A DNA stretch of 64,000 bases from Zygnema cylindricum (lineage: Eukaryota > Streptophyta > Zygnematophyceae > Zygnematales > Zygnemataceae), in NCBI GenBank assembly GCA_037447655.1, contig JBBHKE010002609.1:1-64000 (forward strand), read 5' to 3'. The notes beneath the pieces were generated by a model. The model worked only from the letters and a program-made list of their open reading frames with translations. It ran no database searches and was not told the DNA's origin. Shown piece after piece: positions 21,003 through 33,414 of this stretch (position 1 is the stretch's first letter; the number at the start of each line of letters is the position of its first letter). The position numbers were made by a program, and so were the translations under genes.

Positions 21003-22703
21003 TTATCCTATCTCTTTTCCATCCATGCAAAAATTGATTTCCCGCTTGCAATTCAACCAACCAGCCCCATCTCCAATCTGCAACACACACGGAGATGCTA
21101 ACATTTTTACGGGTACATCTTCATAGATGACATCACTCCCATTAGTGATGTCAAAACCATCACCTCCAAAATTTATCATTGAATCAAGAGTCCCCACTAA
21201 GTTCCTCATAAAATCTACATCTTTCAAGCTCATATTTCTATACATGATGATTACCCCATTTCTGAACTTTCTTAACTCTCTCCCATGGAATTCTTTCCAC
21301 TATCACTTTCTAATTGTATTCCCAATAAATATTTCCCCCCCCCTAAACCTTTCATTAAATATTTCTCTTCTCCCCTGTCTTTTAAAACCCCCTCTAGAAT
21401 TAATTCTCCCCTTTCCTCGGAATCTGTTGAAGTCTCCCTTTCCGACCTGTTTTTTGCTTCTATAATATCTATCAAACTATCCTCAATATTTTGAACTCCC
21501 TCAAGTATCTCCTCTCTCTTTACTTCCCGTATACCTCCAAAAGCACACTGTTGCTTCCGTGGAATATTTGTGTGCTTTTCTCTCTTCCCCATACTACTTA
21601 TGCGGAGAAGCTCCAACATATCTTCATCCTCTTTCTCCTCTTCCCCTTCTTCCTCCTCATCCACATTCCAACTTCTAAGTTCTTCCAAACAAGGGCATTC
21701 CTCCATATAATGACCCGGTTCCCCACAAAAGAAGCAAACCCCTTTTTTCAAAGCTTCCATTTCTTTTCCTCTCCCTCTCTTTCTACAAAAGTTCGGATAA
21801 GGTTTACCTTTATCTTTCTTCCTCTCATCACGCTTTCGCTCGTCACCGCTATTCTTCTCATCACGCTTCCGCCAATCACCACAAGTTATAAATGCATTCA
21901 CCTTATCACTTCCCCTACAAAGCTCCAAAGTGCTTTCCCTCACAAGAATTATTACCATGGTAAAGCTCCAAGTCCATGAGGAGCCAGCCATAGCCCGCAT
22001 ACGACAAATGATGTTTTCGTACTTATCTGAGAGTTTCTTGAGTAGTGTATTAATCTTCCTCTCCTCAGATTCTACATATTCCGTACTAGCAAGTTCAACA
22101 TATAACGCAACAATATCATTGCAAAACTCTATCATGCTACCGCCTTTATAAACATAGGCCTCTATTTCCTGTTTTACTAATTGCTGCCTCTGAATAGTCT
22201 CACTCTTATAAATCTGACTTAGTGTTTCCCAAATTTCCGAAGACTTAATTAAATTCAAAAGAGTGATAGCTATGGACTTAGACACATTTCTAAGTATGAG
22301 ATGTTTTGCTATGGTGTTTTTATACTCCCAGATTTTACTATCATTTTCTTCAGTTTTACTTATAACCCCTCTAAGGGGAGCCGTGGCGAAGAGCCTAGCT
22401 CCCCTCACCATCGGTGTCCCTTTATCTTTCTCCCCACTTCCCCCTTCCATGGCAATAATTTTCCCTTCACTTTCTGTTTCATCTGAAATACAGTTGGTTT
22501 TCTGTAAAGCCCCTGATGCACCGCCGTAGTGAGTTCCACAAAATCTTGGTGGCGGACAACTCACTTGTCCCGAAACAATTCCCCATAATATCTTTTCGAA
22601 AAGCAATCCCTCCATTGGATACTCCCAATAAGTGAGTCTGTTCCATCGAACATAGGCACACTAGATGGTGGGCCCATAACGTGAAACTTTGTCCATTGCC
22701 CAC
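21003..22703 (-). pseudogene. Element C gag joined to RT/RNase H remnant
   Basis: The main open frame is 22615-21272 (447 codons). Residues ~1-110 are the gag N-terminus with GIVSGQVSCPPP; ~110-260 the UBN2-like gag body. A charged linker precedes the zinc knuckle CFFCGEPGHYMEEC at about 300, then an acidic stretch, PRKQQCAFGG, and a direct jump to KYLLGIQLESDS, which matches the RT segment KYILGIQVERDR. After a stop and frame change, 21245-21003 reads a diverged RNase H (DGFDITNGSDVIYEDVPVK) without the later catalytic acids. The first ~30 gag codons are in another frame, so one indel lies near 22625. Confidence 0.85.
22667..22681 (-). other. Primer-binding site of C
   Basis: Antisense reads CGTTATGGGCCCACC directly inside the 5' LTR, the half-tRNA initiator-Met site. 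Confidence 0.78.
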
Positions 22704-23823
22704 AGAAATCCCATATCCAAAAGAAGCTAATCTAGATAGTGTTGACTCCTAACTTGATATAAACCCAAATGACTGACCCATTGACAGTCAGAACCCCAAT
22801 AGAGCTTCACGTTTATAAAATAACACTTTCTGTGTGCTCAGTTCCACCACAGAATGCAAAGTTAGAATATGAGTTTTGGACACATTCACCCACTTTGACT
22901 TTCCCTTAGAAATGCAGCCACCCTGGCAGACAAAAACTTTGACCGACTACACTCGTTTGTAGCTTAGATTCCCCTGAGTCCGCACCAAAAATAATCACTG
23001 AAAATGGTGAAGTAAATTAATTGTTATGGATGCCCAAAGCTAGCCTTTTATACAAGGTGCTCTCTCACAGAGGCGACTACCTGCCAGAAAAATTCCAAGT
23101 TCTATTCCCTCTTTAAAACCCCTTCTATTAAAGTAAAGCGCCGATCACAGGCTTATACCGTATTGAAAAGTATAGGCGCTGGTGAAATTTTTTTACGGCA
23201 ACTGTAAGACAGGGCTATACAGGTGTCATCTGTCACATCCAGATTTGTTGTCTTGTACACTGGGAATTCCGCAAACCTGTACGATGTCGCCACGTGTCAT
23301 CAAAAGTGGTGGTGTCCGGAAAACACCAAAATGCCTTATCCGCAATATCGACTCCTACCACGGCAGTTTGATGAATACCCAAATTTAATCCTAGCCGTCA
23401 AAAATAGTATTGTTTCGATAATATATGCGGTCCGAAATTTGTGCGCACTAATTCATTTTCGTATGTTGCCTGTCCCGTAATCAGTTAAATGAAAGATGGT
23501 GCCTATTAATATTTATTTATTTATTGTACCCTATATTGTCTAGCAATGGTCCTAGACTATAAGATAAGCTACTGGTTGTCAAAGTCTTGACGGACGGCAA
23601 ATACCATGATCAAATCTTGGGTGCGTCAAGATCCATTTTAGTAAAATTTACCATTATCTACTCCTGTCTCTCTAGAGAGCTTAGGCAGCCATGGCTCTAA
23701 CTCCCTTTCCAGCCTTTAGTGACTCCAACAAGTGTGGGGGCTTAGAGAAGGGAGTTAGAGGCAGACTGCCTCTGCTCTTTTTCTTATCCTAATAAAGACC
23801 TAGAAAATACTCAAATATCAACA
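22682..23823 (-). repeat. Element C 5' LTR
   Basis: In + orientation it starts TGAAACTTTGTCC and ends CAAATATCAACA before TSD CACGC. It differs from the 3' LTR at scattered sites, visibly more than A's pair, so C is older than A. Confidence 0.88.
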
Positions 23824-23828
23824 CACGC

Positions 23829-25980
23829 TTCTCTGGCATCTCCACCACCTCAAGAGGCAAAAAAGCTGCAACCGTTACCAATGATGATGACGAGGAAGAG
23901 GAGGAGATTGTCATGGAAGGAGAAAAGGGAGGAGTCGCACCTCGAGTGACACCCTTACCAAAGAGAGTATTGGCAGTAGCACCACCAGCAACCGTGACAG
24001 CAATGGGGACACTAGGTCAGACTGAGCTGTCAGAATATGAAAATTGGAACTATAAAGACAAGGTTGCTAAACTCTTAATTCTCAAAAGTGTAGTGAAAGG
24101 TATTGCTATTCCCTTTATGCATGTGTAGTCTTCATCTCAGATTTGGATATCACTAGTAAACAAATAAAAGAGTTGATCTTTGCAGCAGCAACAATTGGTA
24201 CAAAATACGATTGCAACCTATACTCATATGGGAGGAAGCATGAACAATTATTGCAATGATCTAGGAGCATTATTTGGAGAGCTAGAGAGTGCAGGTAACT
24301 CATGGTCTGAGAGACAAAGAGTAAACACCTAGATGATGAAGTTACCTTAGAGTATGAGAATCTCATTAACTGGTTGCATGATATTCGAGATAGTAATTGG
24401 AACTGGGATGATATAGTGGGAATGATTTTAGTAAAAGAAAGCACCATAGAACTTAGGAGAGCGAGTCCAATTGTTCAAGCATTGGCTGCAGGATCTGATT
24501 GGCGGAAGCGTGATGAGAAGAAAGGGAAAGATCCCTGTCGAAACTTTAGAGGAAAAGGACAAGGAGGTGGCAGATTTGATCGACAGGATAGAGGAACTCC
24601 TCGAGGAGGACTATGCCATTTCTGCAAAAAACTAGGACACTATATGGCCGATTGTGTAAAACTTGCAGATCTTCCATTGAAAGATGGAAAAGGAACCTCA
24701 AGGGATGGAGGAAAGAAAAAGGCCTTCTTGACTCAAGTTCATGATGAGGAAGAGAAGGATGCGACCGAAGCGCAAGAAGAGCTTAAGGAGCTTCTTCTTA
24801 ATCCAAAAACCACTAAGAAGCATGCCGATATTCCACGGAGTCAAAAGTGTGCTTTCGGAGGTAAGAGGGATCCACCAGAGGATGGGTGGATGATAGACTC
24901 AGGAGCCTCAATGCGTATGTGCAACGATAAGAGGTGGTTTACTAAACTGACAAAGATCCCAACAGTTGAGATAGAGTACGGAGATGGTGGAGTAGAAACC
25001 ACTAGTCTCGTTGAATCCGTTGACTTAAAGGTTCTAGTTGATGGAAAAGCCTCAATTGTAACTCTCTCATATGTTCTTTACATTCCACAACTTAGCAAAA
25101 ACCTAGTCTCTACAACTGTCCTAGATGAAAAGGAGTTTGAAATAGGAACTAAGAAAGGAATTTTCACAGCCAGTTTTGATAATATGTCTATTTCATAGCT
25201 GAGAAGGGTAATCAAAGAATGTTCAAAATTGTAGTCTGTGATAAAAAAAGTGTTCTTTACTTGTGTGCAAGTGATATAATTCTTTGGCACAAAACGTTAG
25301 GATAGGTGCATGTAGATAGATTAAAGAAAATGAAGAAAAATAGAATAGTCGATGGTATTACCTTTGAGGATGATGAGACCTTAGATGATTGCAGTGGATT
25401 TGCCCAAGGGAAGATTCATAGACTTCCACTCCCAAAGGCAACCACTTTTTGGATAGAGAATGTATTAGATATAATTCACACTAATGTTTGGGGACCTGCT
25501 AGGTATACTTCACATTGAGGGAAGAGATGGATGTTAACCATCAAAGATGATTGGTCTAGATACACTAAGGAATACTTCCTTAGACATAAGTTAGAGGAAT
25601 TGAGATGTTTCAAAGAATACAAAGCATGGAGTGGAAATTACATGAATCCTCAATAAAAGATATAAGAAGTGATAATGGGAAAGACTACACCTCAAGGGAA
25701 TTTGAGGAATTTCTTAAAGGATGAATTCATCATGAGAAAACTATTTCTTATAATCCTGAACAAAATGGAGTTGCAGAAAGAGTTAATAAAACTTTAGGGG
25801 ATATGTCTAAAAGTATGCTTATTGATAAGAGGATAGGATTGCAATTTTGGGTCAAGTCAATAAATTATGCTAACTACATCAAAAACAGAGTCATAACTTC
25901 AACAAATAGAGAAGAAACTCCACATGAGAGGTGAACAAGAAGAAAGTCAGATTTGTCTAGTTTGAGAGTGTTCGGAAGTC
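23829..25980 (+). pseudogene. Element B gag, protease and integrase (many stops)
   Basis: It resumes B's gag after C. The best frame, 24374-25198, has the zinc knuckle CHFCKKLGHYMADC, then QKCAFGG and the protease motif WMIDSGASMRMC with LSYVLYIPQLSKNLVSTTVL. Further on, 25306-25518 has CSGFAQGK (one Cys of the zinc site lost to Phe) and HTNVWGPA, where the first integrase Asp is Asn. Later integrase (DNGK, EQNGVAERVNKT) is broken by several stops. It stops at AAGTC, the target site of F. Confidence 0.85.
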
Positions 25981-27026
25981 TGCAACTCTGAGACCTTCAT
26001 ACGTCCTTAGAGTAGACAACTTACACAAAGCCTCTAGGATAACCCTTACCCCTTTGTGTTGCAGCAAGAATAGTTGCCACCTTGGCAGACAAAAACTTTG
26101 ACCACCTTCGCATTTGTAAAGGCAAGACTCCCCTGAGTCTTTAGCAAAAACAATCTCTAAATTTGCTCCCATGAGCAGTAAGTTATGGAGGGTCAAAGTT
26201 AACTTTTTGTGCAGAAGCTCTGTGGGAGAGAGGGTCCTGTTTACCAAATTTTTCTAAGTCCTATCTCTCTCTAAAACTGTATCTATTGAAGTACAGCACC
26301 AATTAAAATGTTGTGTCGTATAAAAAGGAACAAGTGCCAGTGTACTTTCTGTACGGCCATTGTACGACATGGCAAACCAGTCGACACGTGTCATATCTAG
26401 ATTTGTTCATGTAATCCTTGGAGATGTCGTAATCGAATGTTGTTGCGCCGCGTGTTAGTTGATGTGGCGGTGACCAAAAACCGCCAATATCCTATTCTGC
26501 GATCTCGGCATCTTTAGCGGCCATCCGATCAAAACTGGATTTTAATCGTAGCCGTCATAAAACGTTGCGCGATATTTGTTTCGTTGTCAAAACAAAATGC
26601 GCAGTATCCGTTTCGTATTCATATTGTACTCTTTACTTTACAAAACTGTATCTATGCGCGACGTCTATATTTTTAGTTAAATAAATTTGTTCACGAGTTA
26701 CAGTTTAAAAACTGTCAAACCCTATATGTCTTAGCACCGATCCTAAACTTCTAGGATAAAGCTAACGGTTACCAGCTAGCTTAACAAACGGTATGTACCA
26801 CGATTAGATCCTGGGTCTGTCAAGTACCTTTTAGTATATCTACTAAAACATCTGTATGTCTCTCTTTGGATAGCACTGGCAACCATGGCTCTATCTCCCT
26901 CTTCAACCTTCGGTGATTGCGACAAGTGTGGGAGCTGAAGAGAGGAGTTAAAGCAGACTGACCCGACTTCTTTTCAGCAATTACTTAAGACATAGCAAAT
27001 ACTAAATATAACCATTAATTTCTACA
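25981..27026 (-). repeat. Element F 3' LTR
   Basis: In + orientation it starts TGCAACTCTGAG and ends AATTTCTACA. The antisense polypurine tract follows. The minihelix stems CTTAACAAAC and GTCTGTCAAG lie at 26780 and 26815. Confidence 0.88.
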
Positions 27027-27039
27027 CTCCCCTTATTTT

Positions 27040-28640
27040 CTAGTCACTTTTTAATTTCTGACCAAACTTCTCCTTGCAAAAAATTAGCTTTCGGGAAGAC
27101 ATTGGTTTCGTCATCATATCTGCTACCATTTCACTATCTGGTCTTATTATTAACTGATTATTATGTCTTCTACCTTTTCCCTAACGAAGCTAAGTCTAAT
27201 GTATATATGTTTTGCTTTAAAATGGTGTTCAGGATTGGCAGATTTGGCAATAGCTGACTGATTGTCACAAAATACTTTTTAAACACCACTTTGAAGATGA
27301 CCAAGTTCACCAAGTAAGGACTTGACCCACATTAATTCTTTTACAGCAGAGCAAGAGGCCATGTTCTCAGCCTCTATGGTGGACTGAGCAATGACCTTTT
27401 GTTGCTTGCTGTTTCAGCAGCAAGCCCCATCACCCACATACAATACATACCTAGACGTGCATCTCCTCATAGGAGCATCCCCATAGCTAGCATCACTCCA
27501 ACTGGTGATGTCAGTATTGTTCCCACCTAAATGCAACCATAGATCTCTAGTCCCTATGAGATATCGAAGGACTCTCTTAGGTGCCTCGCAATCTTTTTTA
27601 GTGGGAGCATTCAGACTCCTACTTAGTACTCTTACAACTGCGGCTATGTCTGGACGGGTACAATACATGAAATATATTAGGTTGCCCACTACTTGTCTAT
27701 AAGGGATGGTCTGCATAAATCTTTTCTTTTCCGGTCCTACCTCATCATCCAAGATTATAACTCCCTCTTCCACACTCCCCTCACTTCTCTTCTTTAGTTC
27801 CATAGGAGTGGTACAACTATTAGCCTTGTCTATTTGGAATCTTTAAAACATGTTTCCAATGGCCTTCTTTTGAGTTAATCTTATTATCTTTCTATCTCTG
27901 TCCTTCTCTACCTGAATTCCCAAAATATACCTTGCTTCTCCCATATTCTTCATCTTAAATCTTCCTTTTAGATCATTTTTCAACTTATAAAATTTATCCA
28001 TAAATTTACTTAAAACAAGCAAATCATCGACATAAATTGCAATAAAAATAATTCCTTCCTCATCTTCAAATAAATAAATTGAGTGATCTAAGTTGATCCA
28101 AATATATCCCAAACTTGTAAGAAACTTATCAATCTTCTTGTTCCATTGCCGTGGCGCCTGTTTCAGCCCATACAAAGATTTGATCAATTGACATACGTTG
28201 CTCTCCTCCCCTTGCTACACAAATCCTTCGGGCGGTCGCATAAAAATCTCCTCGTCTAACTCTCCATGTAGGAAGGCTCTCTTGATGTCCATCTGATGCA
28301 CTTCCATGTCTTCTGTTGCCGCCATATTGAGAAGTATCGAACAGAGGGAAACCTGACAACCGCAGCAAAAGTCTCCTCGTAGTCAATTCCCTCTTTCAAG
28401 GTAAATCCCTTCGCCACTAACAGAGCCTTGTAGCGCTCAACGGTGTTATCCGGGTTGAGTTTCAATTTGAATACCCACTTACACTTGATTGGCTTCTTAT
28501 CAGGGGTACAGTCCACCAATTCTCACGTATTGGCTGCCATCATCGAAGCCATCTCCTCATTAATGGTTGTCTTCCACCGGTTCCTCTCTTGACATTTCAT
28601 CGCCTCACCATAAGTCTGGGGTTCATCGAGATGAGATAGT
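27040..28640 (-). pseudogene. Element F RT and RNase H (broken)
   Basis: Reading from 28640 downward: [31 protein letters not shown], a motif A segment in a shifted frame, IKSLYGLKQAPRQWNKKIDKF and IAIYVDDLLVLSK, then FMQTIPYRQVVGNLIYFMYC and RNase H WSDASYGDAPMRRC. A Trp of the CCWSSKQ motif is a TGA stop near 27411-27416. The RNase H end (FCDNQSAIA, KAKHIYIRLSFVREK) is readable in other frames. It is closest to A and G. Confidence 0.85.
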
Positions 28641-28860
28641 TTGGTTACCTTGTTGTTAACTTGTTTCTTCTGCCACCCTCAAACGCGGATGCCAGAATGG
28701 ATGGCTCTCGTGGATTCTTTTGAAATGTTTCGATTTCTCCCCTATCCCACGATTCCGGGTCTATTTCCACCACGTTTTCCGCTTCGGTTGGAGTTGGCAC
28801 TAGGGGTTCCACGGCTGAATCTTCCTCGGTTTGATTTGTACATGCAAGATCATCATCTTC

Positions 28861-29900
28861 TCAAAAACCTGGATAGTTAGCAAGCTCGAAGTCATTGGAA
28901 TTTTCAGACTCAAATCTGATTTTGACTGTCTTTGTATGCTTAAAGGGATCTATAGATTTCCCTTCATCCATGACCACTAGATGATTTACTAGGATTATAT
29001 CTTCTCTCTTGAAATTATAGAATTTATATCCTTTTATATCTTCATCATATCCTAGCAAACATCTTGGTTTTCCTTTCGGATCCAAGTTCGAATTTGACTG
29101 ATCTCTGTCTAGGCTAGACACTTGACTACCGAAAACCTTTAAGTGTGAAACATCTGGTTTTCGGCCGGTCCATCTCTCATAAAGAGTTTGGCCTTTTACT
29201 GCCGAAGTAAGAACTCTATTCTTGAGATAATTTGCACAGTTCATAGCTTCGGCCCAAAATCTCTTTCCTATCTTCTTATCTGAGAGCAAATTCATGGCAC
29301 TATCACTTAGTATTCTATTTAACCTCTCGGCTACACCATTCTGCTAAAGATTTCCAGGAACTATCTTTTGGTGTTGCACTCCATATTCTCTCAGAAAAAT
29401 CCGCAAATTGATTGGAGGTATACTCTCTCCATTATCACTCCTTACTCTCTTAATAGAGGTTTCATGGAGTTTCTCACTCCATGCCTTATAATCCTTAAAA
29501 CCTATGGGGCCTCTAATTTATTTTTCAAAAAATACACTCTAGAGTATCGAGATCAATCGTCAGTGGTTGTCATCATAAACCTTTTACCACCGGGTGAGGG
29601 CACTTTGGCAGGTCCCCAAATATCAGTGTGTACCAAGTCTATTACTTTTTCCCTTTTATAAGTGGCTTCCTTTATGAAGGGCATTCTGTGTGCCTTACCT
29701 TAAGCACAACCACTACAGTCACTTAGGTTTTCACTTTCTCCGAACTGAATTCCTTCCACTATTCCCATCTTTTTCATTTCTTTCAACTTATCTAAATGCA
29801 CATGTCAAAGCCTCTTATGCCACAACATAATATCATGAACACCAACATAATAAAGTTTCTTTTTTTTATTGCTTAAAATCAGCCTAAACATCCCTTGGCT
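28861..29900 (-). pseudogene. Element F integrase (broken)
   Basis: The segment 29295-28861 is open and reads KKIGKRFWAEAMNCANYLKN then LKVFGSQVSSLDRDQ and CLLGYDEDIKGYKF, the C-terminal half of copia integrase. The upstream catalytic part is readable in pieces (HTDIWGPAKVP, SDNGES) but broken by frameshifts around 29340-29520. Confidence 0.8.
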
Positions 29901-29959
29901 ACATTTTCAGCATTGAAATAAACTTCTTCCTCAAAGCTAGCAGTAAAGGTTCCCTTCCT

Positions 29960-30223
29960 AATGCTAGTCTCAAAACCCATATCATCTAACACAGACGTTG
30001 AGATGAGGTTTTTGTCTAACTCTTGAATAAACAACAAAATCAGAGAATGTCACTATGGATGTCTTTCCCTCCACTAAGACATTCACATCTACCGATCCTA
30101 CCATAGTAGTAGTAACTACCCTCCCATCCTCATACTCTATCTCTACGGTGGCAATCTTTCTCATCTTAGTGAACACGTGTTTATCCTTACACATGTGCAT
30201 GGAGGCACCAGAATCCACAATCC
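29960..30223 (-). pseudogene. Element F protease, split by D
   Basis: IVDSGASMHMCKDKHVFTKM, then EIEYEDGRVVTTTMVGSVDV is the aspartic protease with DSGA active site. Its N-terminal flank (GGLKGKGG) lies on the other side of D after 34612. The duplicated AATCC lies within the Trp-Ile codons just before the active site. Confidence 0.85.
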
Positions 30224-31433
30224 TGAATCTCTGAGACATCCATTGGCCCTCAGAGTATGCAGATCCAAAAGAAGCTAATCTAGATAGTGCCGACTCCAAG
30301 TTAATATAAACCCAAATGACTGACCCCTTGACAGTCACAATCCCAATATAGATTCACCCCTGTGAAATAACACTTTCTGTGTGGTCAGTTCCACCACAGA
30401 ATGCAAAGTTAGAATATGAGATTTGGACACATTCACCCACTTTGACTTTCCCTTATAAATGCAGCCACCCTGGCAGACAAACACTCTGACCGACTACTCC
30501 CCTGTGTAGCGTGGACTCCCCTGAGTCCGCAGCAAAAAGAATCACTGAAAATGGTCAAGTAAATTGATAGATATGGCTGGCCAAAGTTTCCCATTTATAC
30601 AGAGTGCTCTCTGGGAGAGGCAGCTGCCTACCCAAAATTTTCTAAGTCCTATTCCCTCTCTAAAACTCTATCTACTGAAGTACGGCACCAATCAAATTAC
30701 TGTATCGTACAGAAAAGTATAGGTGCCGGTGTACTTTCTGTACGGCCATTGTACGACATGGCCAAAATGTCGACACGTGTCAAATCAGGATTAGTTCCTG
30801 TAATCTCCGGTATTCCCGTAATCCAATGTTATTACGCCACGTGTCATCTGACGTGGCAAAGACCGTAAAACGCCAAAAGTACATTTCTGTGATCGCGGCG
30901 CCTATCGCGGCCGTCCGATCAAAACCGGCTATAATCCGAACCGCTGAAATTTGACGCGCGATATTCGTTTCGCTATCGAAACAAATGCGCGGTATTTGTT
31001 TCGCTATCGAAACAAATGCGCGGTATCCGTTCTGTCCACATACCGTACTTCGTACTAAATCAAACTGTATCTATGTACAAAGTATCTATAAGCCGTTAAA
31101 CGGATTTATCTACATATAAAGATTTATATATTTATCAAACCGTATATATCGTAATATCAGTCCTACACTTAACGGCTAGAGCTAACGGCTAATGCGGATT
31201 GACGGACGACATGTACCAGGATCAATACCTGGGTCCGTCAACTAACTTTTGGTAAGTCTACCTAATTCACCCCCTGTCTTCTCAAGAGAGCCTAGGCAGC
31301 CATGGCTCTAGCTCCTTATCGAGCCTTCAGTGACTACAACAAGTGTGGGGGCTTGGATAGGGGAGTTAGAAGCAGACCGCCCTAGCTCTTTTTCTATCCT
31401 AATAAAGACCTAGAAAATACTCAAATATCAACA
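30224..31433 (-). repeat. Element D 3' LTR
   Basis: In + orientation it starts TGAATCTCTGAG and ends AAATATCAACA. It contains a 31-bp tandem duplication from 30967 built around GTTTCG-CTAT-CGAAAC, and the minihelix at 31199-31241. Confidence 0.92.
31199..31241. other. tRNA-minihelix-like hairpin in LTR D
   Basis: TTGACGGAC pairs perfectly with GTCCGTCAA (9 bp). Inside, CCAGG and CCTGG form a perfect 5-bp stem with the seven-base loop ATCAATA. The inner stem joins the outer directly on one side and through eight bases on the other, like a T-arm on an acceptor stem. Confidence 0.65.
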
Positions 31434-31548
31434 CTCCCCTTATTTTCTAGTCTATTTTCTTTCAACTTCCACAAACAAGTAAACAAACACCCCCTCCCTT
31501 TTTTTTTCTTTTCTTTTTCCTTTTTCCTTTTCCTTTCATAAAACTTAA

Positions 31549-33414
31549 CTATTTAACACAGTGCATTAAATGAACTGAAATGATAATTGCATCACACATT
31601 TTATTTAACATCCCTTTTTCCATAAATCCGAGCAAAGATTTTATCCACTTCATCACTCTTTCATCCACACACAAACCGATTTCCCTGTTGCGATCCAAAC
31701 AGCCAGCCCCATTTCCAATCTGCAACATACACCCAGATGCTAACCGTTTTACAGGCACATCTTCACAAGTGACGTCACACCAAGTAGTGATGTCAAATCC
31801 ATCCACCCCCAAATATTCCCAAAAAACACTAGTCCCCATTAAGTTCCTCATAAGATCTACATCTTTCGTACTCATATTTTTATCCATGATAATTACCCCA
31901 TTTTCTGAACTTCCCTTACTCTCTCCCATAGAATTCTTTCCACTATTACTTTCTAATTTAATTCCCAATAAATATTTCTTTTCTCCCCTATCCTTTGAAA
32001 CCTCTTCGAGTTTCACTTCTCCCCTTTCCTCGAAATCCGTTGAAGTCTCCCTTTCGGACCAGTTTTCTAGTTCCCTATTATCTATAAAATTATCCTGATT
32101 AATATTATCTTTCCCGTTTTCACTTATGGATCCTAGAACTGACTTTCTCATTTCTAAGTCATACACTCTACACTCCTCAACATCCTCAAGTACGTCCTCT
32201 CTCTTTACTTCCCTTATACCTCTAAAAGCACACTGTTGCCTTCGTGCAATTACTGTGTGCTTTTCTTTCTTCCCCATACTACTAATCCGGAGAAGCTCTA
32301 AAATATCTTCATCCTCTTTCTCCTCTTCCCCTTCTTCCTCCTCATCCACATTCCAACTTCTAAGTTTTTCCAAACAAGGGCATTCCTCCATATAATGACC
32401 CGGTTCCCTACAAAAGAAGCAAGCCCCCTTTTTCAAAGCTCCCCTTTCTTTTCCTCTCCCTCTCTTTCCACCAAAGTTCCGATAAGGTTTACCTTTGTCT
32501 TTCTTTCTCTCATCACGCTTTCGCTCGTCACCACCGTTCCTCTCATCAGGCTTCCGCTCGTCATCGCCGTTCCTCTCATCACGCTTCCGCCAATCACCAC
32601 CAGCTGAAAATGCATTGACCCTGTCCTATCCCCTACGAAGCTCCAAAGTGCTTTTCTTCACAAGAATTATCCCCATGGTAAAGCTCCAAGTCCATGAGGA
32701 GCCATCGATTGCCTGCATACGACAAATTATGTTTTCGTACTCATCTGGGAGTTTGATAAGTAGTGTATTAATCTTACTCTCCTCAAATTCTACATATCCC
32801 GCACTAGTAAGCTCAACGTATAACGCAGCAATATCATTGCAAAACTCTATCATGCTACCGCCTTTATAAACGTAGGCATCTATTTCCTGTTTTACTAATT
32901 GCTACCTTTGAATAGTCTCACTCTTATAAATCTGAATTAATGCTTCCCATATCTTTGAAGCTTTGGTTAGACTTAAAAGAGTGATAGCTATCGACTTAGA
33001 CACATATCTAAGTATGAGATGTTTTGCTATAGTGTTTTTGTATTCCCATATTTTTGTGTCATTTTCTTCAGTTTTAATCCCTACATGTGGTACCATAGCA
33101 GAGAGCCTAGCTCCCCTCACCATAGGTGTCCCTTTTTCCTTCTCCCCTATTTCCCTATCCACGGAAAGATTTTTCCCTTCACCTTCCGTTGCATCTGAGC
33201 TCCGGTTGATATTCTGGGCAGCCTCAGATGAATCTCCATAGTAAGCTCCTCTTGAGCCAGGTGGCGGACATCTCACTTGTCCCGAAACAATTCCCCATAA
33301 GTGTTTCTCAAAAAGCAATCCTGCCATTGTAAACTCCCAATAGGTGAAGTTTGTTCCATCGAACATAGGCACCCTAGATGGTGGGCCTATAACCTGAAAC
33401 TCTGAGACCTCCAT
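31549..33414 (-). pseudogene. Element D gag joined to RT/RNase H remnant
   Basis: One frame of 622 codons, from an ATG inside the LTR (33412-33414) to 31549, is interrupted only by two TAG codons, after ETIQR and after ELRRG. It has gag N-terminus VPMFDGTNFTYWEFTM, UBN2-like body, an Arg/Asp/Glu repeat linker (DERK/DERN units), zinc knuckle CFFCREPGHYMEEC, acidic linker, QQCAFRG, KYLLGIKLESNS (RT remnant) and DGFDITTWCDVTCEDVPVK (RNase H remnant with only the first Asp kept). C shares this fused layout throughout. Confidence 0.88.
33380..33394 (-). other. Primer-binding site of D
   Basis: Antisense GGTTATAGGCCCACC, one mismatch from the A-type half-tRNA site, immediately inside the 5' LTR. 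Confidence 0.75.

Larger units (their letters stand above)
19634..23823 (-). mobile_element. Non-autonomous copia element C, TSD CACGC
   Basis: It is flanked by CACGC at 19629-19633 and 23824-23828. LTRs are about 1.15 kb and the internal region only 1.9 kb. It encodes gag joined to a shrunken RT/RNase H tail and lacks the protease and integrase domains and nearly all of RT. D at 30224-34607 has the same plan. It would need enzymes from related autonomous elements. Confidence 0.9.
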
